Counted from the first letter of the stretch, positions 36,308-46,764 are shown. The stretch is DNA of 64,000 nt from Candidatus Latescibacterota bacterium (GCA_022823725.1 JAJEHL010000008.1:41663-105662), one strand, 5' to 3'. Numbers and translations are program-made. The notes: generated from the sequence alone by a model not told the origin.

Positions 36308-37016
36308 AAAGAAAATAAAAAATACCCGGGTTAGGATCGCTGTGTATGAGGGCGAAGGCGCTGGTCCAAGTTGCGCGGAACTTCTCGAAGTTCTCGGCAG
36401 GGTAAAGGGAAAACCGGATTTCGAGATCGTCAGGATGGATGCTCTGGCAATTCGTGGGGGTAAGCTCTCGGAGGTGGATGTGCTTATCCAACCCGGTGGA
36501 AGCGGAGGAAAGCAGGGGCGTGCCCTAAAATCAAGGGGGAGAGATGCGGTGCGGGAATTTGTAAAAGAGGGAGGCGGTTTTATTGGGATCTGTGCCGGAG
36601 CCTATCTTGCGACCAATGACTACCCGTGGTCTCTCGACTTGATAGATGCAAAGGTGATAGACCGAGAACACTGGGCGCGAGGCACTGGCATTGTGACGAT
36701 TGAACTGTCTTCGGTTGCCCAGGCGTTTTTTGAGGTTGAGGGGAAAACCCTTCAGATTTTCTATGGTCAGGGACCGCTGCTGGGACGCCGTGAATCGGAT
36801 GATCCACTTGTTCCCGATTACGAAAGTCTCGCTCTATACCGCACTGAGATCGCAAAAAAAGGTGCGCCTGAAGGCGTTATGCCAGGCACCTCAGCCATCG
36901 TTCGCACGCAGTTTGAAAAAGGCCGTGTGTTTTGTTTCAGCGCGCATCCCGAAAAGACAGAAGGATTGGGTTATCTGGTGGAAAAGGCGGTAAGATGGGC
37001 GGCTGGCCCAGTTTGA
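36300..37016 (+). CDS. BPL_N / glutamine-amidotransferase-like protein
   Basis: 238 residues of the class I amidotransferase fold, BPL_N type: nucleophile elbow GFIGICAGAYLA with Cys, GGSGGKQGRAL before it, and the His/Glu pair in FSAHPEKTEG near the C-terminus, so the triad looks complete. Such stand-alone domains occur near biotin ligases and in sugar catabolic clusters; their chemistry is generally unknown. ATG 36300 overlaps the PhyH 4 stop, giving translational coupling; the annotated start ten codons upstream is unnecessary. Confidence 0.75.
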   Translation: MSEKKIKNTRVRIAVYEGEGAGPSCAELLEVLGRVKGKPDFEIVRMDALAIRGGKLSEVDVLIQPGGSGGKQGRALKSRGRDAVREFVKEGGGFIGICAGAYLATNDYPWSLDLIDAKVIDREHWARGTGIVTIELSSVAQAFFEVEGKTLQIFYGQGPLLGRRESDDPLVPDYESLALYRTEIAKKGAPEGVMPGTSAIVRTQFEKGRVFCFSAHPEKTEGLGYLVEKAVRWAAGPV

Positions 37017-37050
37017 ACAATAGATGGGTATGACAAACAAGGAGAACGAA

Positions 37051-38439
37051 ATGAGTAAGCCGAACTTGCTGATTATTCACACCGATGAACACAATTTTCG
37101 CACATTGGGTTGCTATCGCGATTTGATGGAGGAGGATCAGGCTTTTGTCTGGGGACCGGGCGTTAAAGTAGATACGCCTCATATTGATTCGCTCGCCCGG
37201 GACGGTGCTATTTGCGACAGTTATTATTCGTCGTCGCCTGTTTGCTCGCCTTCGCGTGCTTCTTTTGTTTCCGGTCTTTATCCGATTGCTACCGATGTGT
37301 ATAAAAACGATATTCCCCTGAAAGAGGGATTGGTTACTTTTGCCGAGGTGCTCAAGAACCAGGGCTATGCCACCTCCTATCTGGGTAAGTGGCATCTGGG
37401 GGGAGAAGCCAAGCCCGGTTTTGCGCCAGAGCACAAATTCGGTTTTGAGGACAATCGGTATATGTGGAACCGCGGTCACTGGAAGAAACTCGGGTTGAGA
37501 GAGGATGGCACGCCCTACGTTGCGGCGAGGAACAACAGGGGTGAGCCTGCCAGCAGGGTAGATGGTGCCGATGAAAAATCGTTTACAACTGATTGGTTGA
37601 CTACCCGTACCCTGGAAATTATCGAGCGCGATCAGAATCAACCCTTTTGCATTATGGTCTCTATTCCGGATCCGCACGGACCAAACACGGTTCGCGCGCC
37701 TTATGATACGATGTACAAAGACATGGTTTTTCAAAACCCGCGCACGATGGATTTTCCCGTGGAGAAAATGCCGAAATGGCACCGGTTTGAAGACAGGAAT
37801 ACAGCCCGTGAACTGAAGCAGGGTCAGATGCAGCGGTATTTTGGGATGGTCAAGTGTATCGACGATAATGTGGGGCGCATTCTGGCAGATCTGGAAGCCG
37901 GGGGACTGGATCAGAATACGATCGTGATTTTTACTGCCGATCATGGCGACCTGATGGGCGAACACAGACGCCACAACAAGGGAATGCCCTACGAGGGCAG
38001 TGCAAAAATTCCGTTTGTGATTCGTTGGCCTGGAAAGATTGCTCCGGGAAAAGTTGTGAATACCGCCTATACGACGGTTGATTTCGGTCCGACGATTCTG
38101 GGTATGATGGGGATTGAGGAGGAGATTCCAAATGCTCACGGGTTCAATGATGCTGCTGCGTTTCTCAGTGATGAAAAGGTGGTAGATGACGATCGCATTG
38201 TCTATATGACGACTTCAACATCGCAGACCGTTATGGCTGTTAACCGACGTTATAAATTGGTTCTCTCGCAGGTTGACGATCCCTGGTTGTATGATCTGCA
38301 TAAGGACCCGGATGAACTGGTCAACGTATATGCCGATCCCGAATACAAAGAGATTGCTGAGAACTTTAAAGCTGAGTTGATCGCTCAGATGGCGCGTTAC
38401 GATGAGCCTGCGTTACGCAAGGGTCGGCTCATTTATTAA
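37051..38439 (+). CDS. Sulfatase 1
   Basis: 462 residues. Metal-binding start NLLIIHTDEHN, formylglycine motif CSPSRASFVSG (Cys converted to formylglycine by a separate enzyme), GKWHLGG, and the second metal site FTADHGDLMGEH. It hydrolyses a sulfate ester. The start MSKPNLL is preceded by AAGGAG; no signal peptide, so it is predicted cytosolic. It lies just downstream of the BPL_N protein and upstream of a GH117-like gene. Substrate not predictable from sequence. Confidence 0.92.
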   Translation: MSKPNLLIIHTDEHNFRTLGCYRDLMEEDQAFVWGPGVKVDTPHIDSLARDGAICDSYYSSSPVCSPSRASFVSGLYPIATDVYKNDIPLKEGLVTFAEVLKNQGYATSYLGKWHLGGEAKPGFAPEHKFGFEDNRYMWNRGHWKKLGLREDGTPYVAARNNRGEPASRVDGADEKSFTTDWLTTRTLEIIERDQNQPFCIMVSIPDPHGPNTVRAPYDTMYKDMVFQNPRTMDFPVEKMPKWHRFEDRNTARELKQGQMQRYFGMVKCIDDNVGRILADLEAGGLDQNTIVIFTADHGDLMGEHRRHNKGMPYEGSAKIPFVIRWPGKIAPGKVVNTAYTTVDFGPTILGMMGIEEEIPNAHGFNDAAAFLSDEKVVDDDRIVYMTTSTSQTVMAVNRRYKLVLSQVDDPWLYDLHKDPDELVNVYADPEYKEIAENFKAELIAQMARYDEPALRKGRLIY

Positions 38440-38477
38440 CGTCGTTTACTCAGCATTTGAACAAAATGGAGATACCT

Positions 38478-39677
38478 GTGAACGATGGAAAGGACAAGGG
38501 CGCGGCGTTTTTTCCGTACGTCATGCCAAGAGAAAGACCAGATATGCCTTTGAGCCGTGCTATGGACCGGCTCTTTGCGAACTACAGTGCGCCTTCTACC
38601 TGGTGGAATGAGCTGTATTCCCAGTTTCGATATACGGAGCTTGAAGGGCTGGATTACCGGGGAGGAGATGGCAGGCTTACGAGGCGTGATCCGAGCAAGG
38701 TGATCAAAGCCGATGGCAAGTATTACGTATGGTACACGCGGCGCAGTACGGATGCGCCTCCACAAGGTCCGGGAAGAGGCGCGGAATCGATTCCTTCGAC
38801 TGACTGGGATCTGTCAGAAATCTGGTATGCTACGAGTGAAGATGGTTTTGTATGGGAAGAACAAGGCGTTGCGGTGCCACGACCTGCCAAACCGCACCCC
38901 GGATGGCGGTCTGTTTCCACCCCCGACATTCTCGTTTGGAAGGACAGATACTATCTCTACTATCAGAGTTTTCTGGAGATGTCGGGTACGCGCGGTGATG
39001 ATTGCCCGGTGTCGGTCTCCTGTGCAGATTCGCCGAATGGGCCCTGGACACCGACACACGAGGTCGTGATTCCGAATGGTCCAGAAGGGTCCTGGGACCA
39101 GTTTTCTATTCACGACCCCTATCCACTGGTGTACAAAGGTCGAATCTACATGTACTATAAATCGGATATGAACGCAGCGCGGAAGCAAAACATCCGATTA
39201 CAGGGATTGGCCATTGCCGACGATCCGCTGGGGCCTTTTGAAAAATGCCCGCTCAATCCCGTGTTGAATTCAGGACATGAAACGGGTCTGTTTCCCTTCA
39301 AGGAAGGGATTGCTGCGCTTGCGATTCGACATGGGAATGAGCACAATACGATTCAGTTCGCCCCAGATGGAATCAATTTCGAGATCGCATCTACCGTCAG
39401 TCTGATGCCCATCGCCCCGGGACCCTATGTGCCGGATGCGTTTACCAATACCGATAACGGACGTGGGATTACGTGGGGGCTTTGTCACTTTACAGGCGTT
39501 GGAAAGCACAGTATTCTGGCTCGATTCGACTGCGACTTGAGTCAGGACGAGGATGCTCCAAATATGCGACAGACGGAGCACTGGTGGCCACCGGAATACT
39601 ATTACAAAAGTGGATTGGGTGAGGCGATGCGTCGAGAGAGGGAGGACATGGCCAGGGAAGATCTGAAAAAGACCTGA
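38478..39677 (+). CDS. GH117-like beta-propeller glycosidase
   Basis: About 399 residues. The segment QFRYTELEGLDY...RRDPSKVIKADGKYYVWYTR, followed by blades such as LSEIWYATSEDG and SVSTPDILVWKDRYYLYYQ, resembles GH117 enzymes (alpha-1,3-(3,6-anhydro)-L-galactosidases acting on agar-type oligosaccharides) and more broadly GH43. Family assignment is from memory of the motif pattern. GTG 38478 has GGAG six bases upstream; ATG 38466 is an alternative. No signal peptide. Flanked by two sulfatases, which fits degradation of a sulfated, red-algal-type glycan or oligosaccharide. Confidence 0.68.
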   Translation: MNDGKDKGAAFFPYVMPRERPDMPLSRAMDRLFANYSAPSTWWNELYSQFRYTELEGLDYRGGDGRLTRRDPSKVIKADGKYYVWYTRRSTDAPPQGPGRGAESIPSTDWDLSEIWYATSEDGFVWEEQGVAVPRPAKPHPGWRSVSTPDILVWKDRYYLYYQSFLEMSGTRGDDCPVSVSCADSPNGPWTPTHEVVIPNGPEGSWDQFSIHDPYPLVYKGRIYMYYKSDMNAARKQNIRLQGLAIADDPLGPFEKCPLNPVLNSGHETGLFPFKEGIAALAIRHGNEHNTIQFAPDGINFEIASTVSLMPIAPGPYVPDAFTNTDNGRGITWGLCHFTGVGKHSILARFDCDLSQDEDAPNMRQTEHWWPPEYYYKSGLGEAMRREREDMAREDLKKT

Positions 39678-39704
39678 TTATATTCATTGAAAGGTACAAC
39701 TGTT

Positions 39705-41156
39705 TTGAAAGAAGGCAAATCATCGCGCCTGCACACCGAATCACATTCCCGCCCCAATGTGTTGTTCATTATGACCGATCAGCATCGCAAGGCTGCGCTT
39801 GGTTGTTACGGTGATCCGGTTATTCAAACGCCGAATATCGACCGCCTGGCGGAGGAAGGCGTGTTGTGTGAGCAGTGCTGGACCCAGCACCCGATCTGTA
39901 TGCCAGCCCGAGCATCGATCTTTACGGGCCGGTATCCACAGGCACATGGGGTGCGCCATTGCGGGGTGGATCTGCCGTTGGATGAAATCACTATGGCGCA
40001 GACGTTTATGGAGCAGGGCTATCGGACGGGAGGCGCAGGAAAATTCCATTTTCAGTGTCACTTTGACCGGCCGCCTTTTGTGCATACGATACCTCGTATG
40101 GACACGCGATCTGAGCCTTATTATGGATTTCAGGAGTTCCATATTGGAGATGACGGCCGCCGTGGCGAACAAGCGTATTGGATTGAGGAGAATTATCCAG
40201 AACATGCTGGCAAGCCGGATCATGAAATTCCGTTGGAATTGCACAACAGCACCTGGTCGGCAGACCATACCATCCGATTTATTCAGGACTGCCACCAGAG
40301 CGGCGATCCATTCTTTGCGTTTTGCTCCTTTGTCGATCCCCATCACAGTTACAATCCACCTTCACCTTATAGGGAGATGTACAATGAGGCCGATATGCCC
40401 GCGCCCATCTGTCGAGAAGGTGAATTGGATGACAAACCAGAACCTGTTCGCAAACGAGCACTGGCCCGTAGTGAGCAGAATGAGAACGTGGCTGCCGCTC
40501 GGACCCAGTATTACGGTGAGGTGACATTGATTGATGACTCGGTGGGGCGTATTCTCGAAGTGCTCGATGATCTGGGAATCCGGGAAAATACGATTATCGC
40601 CTTTACCGCAGATCACGGCGATCTGCTCGGTGATCATTTCGACTGGTACAAAGGCTTTGTGCATTATGAACAAAGTGCCAGTGTGCCGATGATTTACAAT
40701 TGGGGTTCTCGTTTGCAGCAAGGTAAGCGGTTGGGGAATATTGTGCAGTCCATAGATATCTTCCCCACACTATCTGACCTGGCCGGTATAATACTCCCGC
40801 CTGGTGTGCAGGGACGATCACAGGTGCCCGCGCTGACTACCGATAGCATTGCTACCGGGTACGACGCGGCCTTTATCGATTCGTATGTCGATGGGATAGA
40901 GAATCCGGACATTGCCCAGACCGGCAACCCGCAAGAACCCAGTGTATGTACACTTCGATCGCTGAAATGGCGCTACAGCTACTACGTTGGGCAGGAATAC
41001 GGCGAATTGTACGACCTCGAATCCGACCCCAACGAATTCGTCAATCTGTGGGATGATGCTGGCATGGAGCAGGTCAAGCGTCAGTTGAAAGACGAACTGA
41101 TGGAACGCATCATTAAAGCGCGCGACCCTCTGCCCGTGCGGACGCATCCGTATTGA
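39705..41156 (+). CDS. Sulfatase 2
   Basis: About 483 residues. PNVLFIMTDQHRKAALGCYG, formylglycine motif CMPARASIFTG, GAGKFHFQ in place of GKWHL, and the metal site FTADHGDLLGDH. The C-terminus has the usual LYDLESDPNEFVNL element. Cytosolic by absence of a signal peptide. The start is uncertain: TTG 39705 has AAAGG ten bases upstream, and TTG 39687 is in frame. Substrate unknown; located between the GH117-like and GH127 genes. Confidence 0.9.
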   Translation: MKEGKSSRLHTESHSRPNVLFIMTDQHRKAALGCYGDPVIQTPNIDRLAEEGVLCEQCWTQHPICMPARASIFTGRYPQAHGVRHCGVDLPLDEITMAQTFMEQGYRTGGAGKFHFQCHFDRPPFVHTIPRMDTRSEPYYGFQEFHIGDDGRRGEQAYWIEENYPEHAGKPDHEIPLELHNSTWSADHTIRFIQDCHQSGDPFFAFCSFVDPHHSYNPPSPYREMYNEADMPAPICREGELDDKPEPVRKRALARSEQNENVAAARTQYYGEVTLIDDSVGRILEVLDDLGIRENTIIAFTADHGDLLGDHFDWYKGFVHYEQSASVPMIYNWGSRLQQGKRLGNIVQSIDIFPTLSDLAGIILPPGVQGRSQVPALTTDSIATGYDAAFIDSYVDGIENPDIAQTGNPQEPSVCTLRSLKWRYSYYVGQEYGELYDLESDPNEFVNLWDDAGMEQVKRQLKDELMERIIKARDPLPVRTHPY

Positions 41157-41196
41157 GGGTGTGGAATATTGTTTTACCAATACCGGAATAATTTTT

Positions 41197-43158
41197 ATGA
41201 AAAAACGAAATGGCATCGTCAACAATGCGGAAAGTCCACACGTTGTGCTCAAGAGTATCAACATTGGCGACTGCCAGTGGACGGATGGATTTTGGGCGGA
41301 CAAATATCGGTTATGTGAAGAGGTGATGGTGCCCTATATGGGTACACTGCTCAAAGGCGATATCGGGCATGGCTATAACAATTTTAAAATTGCTGCTGGT
41401 CTCATGGAAGGCGAGCATAAGGGCCACTGGTGGCATGATGGCGATTTCTACAAGTGGATGGAATCCGCCATGTATGTCTATGGGGTCAATAAGGACGAGA
41501 AGATTGTTGAGGAACTGGATGAGATTATCGAAATCATCGGAAAGGCTCAGGAAGACGATGGATATCTATCGACCCACGTTACCATCAATGGGTTTGATCG
41601 GTTTTCCAACCGCCAGTACCACGAACTTTACAACAGTGGCCATTTGCTGACCAGTGCATGTATTCATCATCGCGTAACTGGAAAAACCAATTTTCTGGAT
41701 ATCGCTGTTAAACACGCAGACTATCTGTATGGGGTTTTTCAACCTCGTCCAAAGGAATTGGCGCGTTTTGGTTTTAATCCCTCTCAGATTATGGGGTTGG
41801 TAGAGCTTTATCGAACGACCAGAGACGCGCGTTATCTCGAGTTGGCCGAGATATTTGTCAACATGAGAGGAGACGGTCCCGTACAGGCTCCGACTGTCAA
41901 CCCGAAGTTCGAAGGCGATATGTGTCAGGATCGGGTTCCCATTCGCGAGGAGACAGAGGCCGTTGGTCACGCAGTCCTGGCCCTGTACCTCTATGCCGGC
42001 GTTGCGGATGTGTATGCAGAAACCGGAGAAAAGGCCCTGCTGGACGCTCTTGAGCGGCTTTGGGCAAATGTGGTCGATAAGAAGATGTATGTAACAGGTG
42101 CTGTCGGACAGGCGCATCACGGCGCATCTTCCCGGGTGGATTTTGTCCATGAAGCATTTATCGACGAATATATGATGCCCAATTCGACGGCTTATAATGA
42201 AACCTGTGCGAATGTCGGCAATGCCATGTTCAATTGGCGTATGCTGAGTTTGAAGGGCGAAAGCAAATATGCCGATGTTATGGAGTTGGTTTTGTATAAC
42301 AGTGCGCTTTCAGGCATCAGCAGTGATGGCAAGCATTATTTCTACGCCAACCCGCTTCGTATGAATCACGAAGGACGTGATTATTCAAGGACGCCTACAG
42401 AGACGGCTGTTCGGTTGCCCTATATCAAGTGTTTTTGCTGTCCGCCCAACCTTGTCCGAACCATTGCCAAGTCGTCTGGATGGGCATACAGCCTGGCAGA
42501 GAACGGCATTGCGGTAAATTTGTACGGGGGGAACAAGCTGGATACCCAAATGCTGGACGGATCGAAGATCAGGCTGAAACAGGATTCCCAGTATCCGTGG
42601 GATGGCGCAGTGAAAATTGCGATAGAGGAATGTAAGGATAAGCCCTTTGAAATGTTGCTGCGCATTCCCGAATGGGCGGTAGGCACCAAAATTGCGGTAA
42701 ATGGGAAAGATGCTGGTGTTGATGCCGCACCTGGAACTTTTGCCAGAATTGAACTTGCCTGGAAAGCGGGTGATGTTGTTGCACTGGAAATGCCGATGGA
42801 TATTGCGCTAATTGAAGGCCATCCGCGTATTGAAGAAATCCGCAATCAGGTAGCGATTAAACGCGGCCCTGTGGTGTACTGCATTGAATCGCCTGACCTT
42901 CCGGAACACACGGGCATTCTGAACGTGTATCTGCCGGTCCCTTCCGACTTGAAAGCAGAATACCAGCCAAAATTGCTGGGCGGTCTGACGACGATAAGCG
43001 GCAATGTTGTCTTGCGCGAAAATAAAACAGAAGGCATGTATCGGACGCTGGTCAAACCAGAGTGGGAAATCATTCAAGCCCAATTCGTTCCCTATTATTC
43101 ATGGTGCAATCGGGGGCAAAGTGAAATGACAGTTTGGATACCCATTGTGTGGAAGTAG
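41197..43158 (+). CDS. GH127-type beta-L-arabinofuranosidase-like enzyme
   Basis: 653 residues of the DUF1680/GH127 family: an (alpha/alpha)6 barrel with HWWHDGDFYKWME, NETCANVGNAMFNWRM and the cysteine cluster CFCCPPN. In characterised GH127 these residues (Glu, Cys, Cys-Cys) bind zinc and one Cys is the nucleophile. All are present here. It releases beta-L-arabinofuranose or a related sugar. ATG 41197 is chosen; the annotated GTG start is too close to the previous stop. No signal peptide. Confidence 0.88.
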   Translation: MKKRNGIVNNAESPHVVLKSINIGDCQWTDGFWADKYRLCEEVMVPYMGTLLKGDIGHGYNNFKIAAGLMEGEHKGHWWHDGDFYKWMESAMYVYGVNKDEKIVEELDEIIEIIGKAQEDDGYLSTHVTINGFDRFSNRQYHELYNSGHLLTSACIHHRVTGKTNFLDIAVKHADYLYGVFQPRPKELARFGFNPSQIMGLVELYRTTRDARYLELAEIFVNMRGDGPVQAPTVNPKFEGDMCQDRVPIREETEAVGHAVLALYLYAGVADVYAETGEKALLDALERLWANVVDKKMYVTGAVGQAHHGASSRVDFVHEAFIDEYMMPNSTAYNETCANVGNAMFNWRMLSLKGESKYADVMELVLYNSALSGISSDGKHYFYANPLRMNHEGRDYSRTPTETAVRLPYIKCFCCPPNLVRTIAKSSGWAYSLAENGIAVNLYGGNKLDTQMLDGSKIRLKQDSQYPWDGAVKIAIEECKDKPFEMLLRIPEWAVGTKIAVNGKDAGVDAAPGTFARIELAWKAGDVVALEMPMDIALIEGHPRIEEIRNQVAIKRGPVVYCIESPDLPEHTGILNVYLPVPSDLKAEYQPKLLGGLTTISGNVVLRENKTEGMYRTLVKPEWEIIQAQFVPYYSWCNRGQSEMTVWIPIVWK

Positions 43159-43225
43159 AACTGGTGTCCGATTTTGGATTCAAGCTGTTTGGCGAAACCC
43201 GATCAATAAAGAAAGAGGCAGACTC

Positions 43226-44992
43226 GTGAAACCCTCACAACCCAATGTAATTTTGATCATTACCGACGACCAGGGATATGGCGATCTGGGCTGTCATGGC
43301 AATCCCGTTGCCCGGACACCGAACCTGGATAGCTTGCACGGGGAAAGTATTCGGCTGATGGATTTTCACGTCGCTCCCATGTGTACGCCTACTCGCGGCC
43401 AATTGCTGAGCGGACTCGATGCGGCACGCAATGGCGCTGTAAACGTGAGCAGTGGACGCTCGCTTCTTCGACCAGATTTGCCGACCATGGCCGATATTTT
43501 CCGGTCGAACGGTTATCGAACGGGTGTGTTTGGCAAATGGCATCTGGGCGACAACTATCCGTACCGTCCTCAGGACCGCGGTTTTGAGGAAAGTCTCTGG
43601 TTTCCATCCTCTCATATCAGTTCGGTGCCCGACTACTGGGAGAACGATTACTTCGATGATGTATATTGTCACAATGGGACTCGCGTGCGACAGGAAGGGT
43701 ACTGTACCGAGGTCTTTTTTAACGCGGCAAAAGCGTGGATGCAAGCACGGATCGCGGCTTCAGAACCCTTTTTTACTTTCCTGCCGACCAATGCCCCTCA
43801 CGCCCCACTTTTTGTGCCTGCCGAAGATCGCGAGGCCATTGAGGCGGCATTTGCAGAGGATGAACACCAGTTGCCTGAACTTCCCGAAAATTTGCGAGAG
43901 AATATCATTCGCTTTCTCGCTATGATTCGAAATTTGGATACTCAAGTCGGTGCGCTTCGACGCTTTCTGCAAGAACAGGGCGTAGATAGGGATACAATTT
44001 TGATCTTTATGACCGATAATGGCAGTACTTTTGGTTCTGTCTATTACAATGCCGGGATGCGGGGTAAAAAGTGTGAGCTATGGGAAGGTGGGCACCGGGT
44101 ACCGTTTTTCTTGCATTGGCCAAATGGTGATCTGGGCGAACCCCGGGAGATTGAGGGACTGACTCAGGCGCAGGACATCTTGCCGACTTTGATGGAGCTT
44201 TGTGGGCTGGAACCGCCAGCCGAATTGCGTTTGGATGGGATTAGCCTATCTCCGGTTTTGCGGGGGGTGGAGCAGGTGCCGGAAGATCGCATGTTGACGG
44301 TGAATTACAGCCGTATGCCCGGGGAGTTGGACTACCCGACGCCCGACAGCCCTTCGTTCATAAGACGCGAGGGCGCTGCTGTGCTCTGGAAACGGTGGCG
44401 CTTACTTGAAGGAACGGCGCTGTATGACCTGGACAGCGACCCCGAACAGAATCTCGATGTTGCCGATCAGCACCCTGACATTGTTCGACAGATGCAGGAT
44501 CACCTAAATGCCTGGTGGCGGGAAGTGGAACCGGTCGCCAATCAAGTGCAGCGGATTACCATCGGCAGTGAAGCAGAGAATCCGATGACGCTATCGGCCT
44601 GCGAGTGGCGGGATGTCTTTGTGGATCAGCAGCGGCAGGTGAGGACGGCTGCGCGGAAGAACAGTTACTGGCACCTGCTGGTTGAAGCCGCTGGCAAGTA
44701 CACCTTTGAACTGCGGCGCTGGCCGAAGGAGAGCGGTCTCAAGCTGAGAGAGGCTTGCCAGGCGGTTCAATTGACCGACGGTGAATTGGGAGCGGGTATT
44801 GCGCTGCCGATTGCCAGAGCGCGTGTGCTGATCGGTGGACGCTTCTACGCCAGGCCCGTTGAGCCAGATGACCAGGGTATTGTATTTACCGTAGATCTGG
44901 AGCCGGGGCCCACGCTTTTGCACACCTGGTTCGATAACGAGCGCAACCAGCCCATCTGCGGCGCCTACTATGTTTACGTCACACGTCAATGA
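43226..44992 (+). CDS. Sulfatase 3 with extra C-terminal domain
   Basis: 588 residues. PNVILIITDDQGYGDLGCHG, formylglycine motif CTPTRGQLLSG, GKWHLGDNYP and FMTDNGSTFG. The catalytic part ends near residue 440 (LYDLDSDPEQNLDV). About 130 residues follow that look like an appended beta domain (YTFELRRWPKES...), as in some longer arylsulfatase-A-type enzymes. GTG 43226 is chosen, with AGAGG nine bases upstream; the annotated start lies inside the preceding stop region. Predicted cytosolic. Confidence 0.9.
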   Translation: MKPSQPNVILIITDDQGYGDLGCHGNPVARTPNLDSLHGESIRLMDFHVAPMCTPTRGQLLSGLDAARNGAVNVSSGRSLLRPDLPTMADIFRSNGYRTGVFGKWHLGDNYPYRPQDRGFEESLWFPSSHISSVPDYWENDYFDDVYCHNGTRVRQEGYCTEVFFNAAKAWMQARIAASEPFFTFLPTNAPHAPLFVPAEDREAIEAAFAEDEHQLPELPENLRENIIRFLAMIRNLDTQVGALRRFLQEQGVDRDTILIFMTDNGSTFGSVYYNAGMRGKKCELWEGGHRVPFFLHWPNGDLGEPREIEGLTQAQDILPTLMELCGLEPPAELRLDGISLSPVLRGVEQVPEDRMLTVNYSRMPGELDYPTPDSPSFIRREGAAVLWKRWRLLEGTALYDLDSDPEQNLDVADQHPDIVRQMQDHLNAWWREVEPVANQVQRITIGSEAENPMTLSACEWRDVFVDQQRQVRTAARKNSYWHLLVEAAGKYTFELRRWPKESGLKLREACQAVQLTDGELGAGIALPIARARVLIGGRFYARPVEPDDQGIVFTVDLEPGPTLLHTWFDNERNQPICGAYYVYVTRQ

Positions 44993-45020
44993 TAAGGCAT
45001 AGATTCAAGGAGATCAGCCC

Positions 45021-45875
45021 ATGCGACCCGTCCATTCCCTTAGCGAGAGAGAACTGAAGGAACATCTCGCCAATCTCGACCGCGATGGCTACACCATTAT
45101 ACGGAACCAGATTGCACCTGAGTGCCTCGATCCTTTGCGCGACATCGCCCAGCGTGCCGCCGATGACTATATTGCCGCCTGGCGTGGCGGGATGAAGCTG
45201 TCCGACGTGCATATCGGCGATAAGTACGGGAACCGCAAATTCGACCTGAATCCCAATGCCCGTGCCTGTTTCTTGTGGGGTGATGCGGCAATCGAATTGC
45301 TCGACCACGACACTATTCACGCGATTTGCGAGCATGCCCTGGGTGCCTATCACTTCTCTGACCTTGTCGCCAATACCCAACGCTACAATCCCGGAAAGCA
45401 ATATGAAGGCATCCATCGCGATTTTCGCCCCGGCCTTACCGCGAATGGCAAGCACAGGGGGCTGTGGTTCTTTTTTTTGCTCGACGGGTACACTGTTGAA
45501 AACGGTGCTACTTCGGTGATACCGGGTACTCATCGCTTTAAGGCTGACGAAGACCCCGGGGTGCCGGATTCCAACCCAAATGACTATGGCAACAGGGTTC
45601 AGGTCATCGGCGATCCCGGTGATCTACTGGTGGTCAACGCGGCCTGCTTGCACTGCGCTGGCATGAACCAGACTCGGAAACCACGCCGTACGTTGAATGT
45701 CCGCGTGATGCAACCCGAAGGCAAATTTCACTACAATGCCTGGGAATTGGCCGGACCGGGGTTCCGGGCCAAAGCGAGTGTCCGGGTTGAGCGTTTTATG
45801 CAACCACCGGCTGAATGCGCTGCGGAACTGTGCACTGATTGGGCGGTGATGCCGAGCGAGGATGAGGCGGATTAG
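45021..45875 (+). CDS. PhyH-family oxygenase 5
   Basis: 284 residues with a normal HxD site (EGIHRDFRPG) and distal His in AACLHCAGMNQT, then Arg in RRTLNVRVM. It also has VIPGTHRFKADEDPG in place of PGSH. N-terminus LANLDRDGYTIIRNQIAPE is the typical family start. It is the last plus-strand gene before the convergent PhyH 6, overlapping it by four bases. Substrate unknown. Confidence 0.87.
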   Translation: MRPVHSLSERELKEHLANLDRDGYTIIRNQIAPECLDPLRDIAQRAADDYIAAWRGGMKLSDVHIGDKYGNRKFDLNPNARACFLWGDAAIELLDHDTIHAICEHALGAYHFSDLVANTQRYNPGKQYEGIHRDFRPGLTANGKHRGLWFFFLLDGYTVENGATSVIPGTHRFKADEDPGVPDSNPNDYGNRVQVIGDPGDLLVVNAACLHCAGMNQTRKPRRTLNVRVMQPEGKFHYNAWELAGPGFRAKASVRVERFMQPPAECAAELCTDWAVMPSEDEAD

Positions 45876-46720
45876 ACACCGCGCATGGGATCTTTTTTTA
45901 TCTTTCTGCACGCCATTTCAAACAGGTATTCGAACGGGGGGGCAAGGAATTCGGCATTGGGATCGACGCCGCTTGCTTCGAATATTTCTTCACCGCTTTT
46001 ATCGAAGAAGAGCGTGCGCCTTCTGACCAGCCACCCGATGTTGTAAACAACTGCGATCATGTGGCGGTTGTGATCAGATGGATTTGGTACGCCGCGATGC
46101 CAGAGACGCGAATCGCGAATCAAGATGTCGCCTTTTTGCAGGATGGCCTGAATGGGTGGGGAAAAGGAGCGACGGTCCGCTTCTGTTTCGTCTGTTACCG
46201 GGCGCATGTCGAGGTGTGAGCCTGGCCAGATTTGTGTGGATCCGTTTTTGTCAGATGTGTCCTGGGGAAAGATGTTGATGATGAGTTGGGTTGCTGGATG
46301 GGGTTGGGTCTGTTCGCCCCAGAGGTGAACGCCGTCGGCATGGAGGGGTTGGAAGGTGCTGTTTGGCGTGTTTGTGTTGCCGTTGTAAAAGCAGCAGTAA
46401 AATCCTTTACCCAGCATTTCTCGTGAGATCTGAACGGCATAAGGGTTGACGAGGATGTCTGGGGATAGGAATGGGGCAAATGGTGGAGGTCCTTGCTGTA
46501 AATGACCCTGTACGCGACCTGCACCACCCCATTTTTGTGATTCAATTAGCTTTGCGGAATCTTCGTCCATGCGCGTTTTGAGGGCGTCGAGGATCGCGTG
46601 ATTCACCACCTGCTCGATGATGATATAGCCGTCTTTTCGAATTGCCTCTATCGCATTTGCCAATTTGTCTTTTGCCAGTTTGCCGGAGTTTTGCTCTGTT
46701 GATGTGAGCGAGATGTTCAT
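45872..46720 (-). CDS. PhyH-family oxygenase 6 (minus strand)
   Basis: 282 residues. Iron site PLHADGVHLW (HxD), IWPGSHLD, and distal His in DSRLWHRGVPNPSDHNRH with Arg following. It is the only minus-strand gene in the island and has its own promoter. ATG 46720 (MNISLTST) is preferred, with AAGGA upstream; the annotated start 28 codons earlier would include the promoter region. Cytosolic. Confidence 0.87.
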   Translation of the reverse strand: MNISLTSTEQNSGKLAKDKLANAIEAIRKDGYIIIEQVVNHAILDALKTRMDEDSAKLIESQKWGGAGRVQGHLQQGPPPFAPFLSPDILVNPYAVQISREMLGKGFYCCFYNGNTNTPNSTFQPLHADGVHLWGEQTQPHPATQLIINIFPQDTSDKNGSTQIWPGSHLDMRPVTDETEADRRSFSPPIQAILQKGDILIRDSRLWHRGVPNPSDHNRHMIAVVYNIGWLVRRRTLFFDKSGEEIFEASGVDPNAEFLAPPFEYLFEMACRKIKKDPMRGV

Positions 46721-46764
46721 TTTTTGTCCTTCCCTTTGTTCTGTGTCATAGATTTTTTCCCTGT

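Noticed and set aside
36937-38139. 400-residue minus-strand ORF
   Set aside because: Shadow of the BPL_N protein end and sulfatase 1; no recognisable domain.
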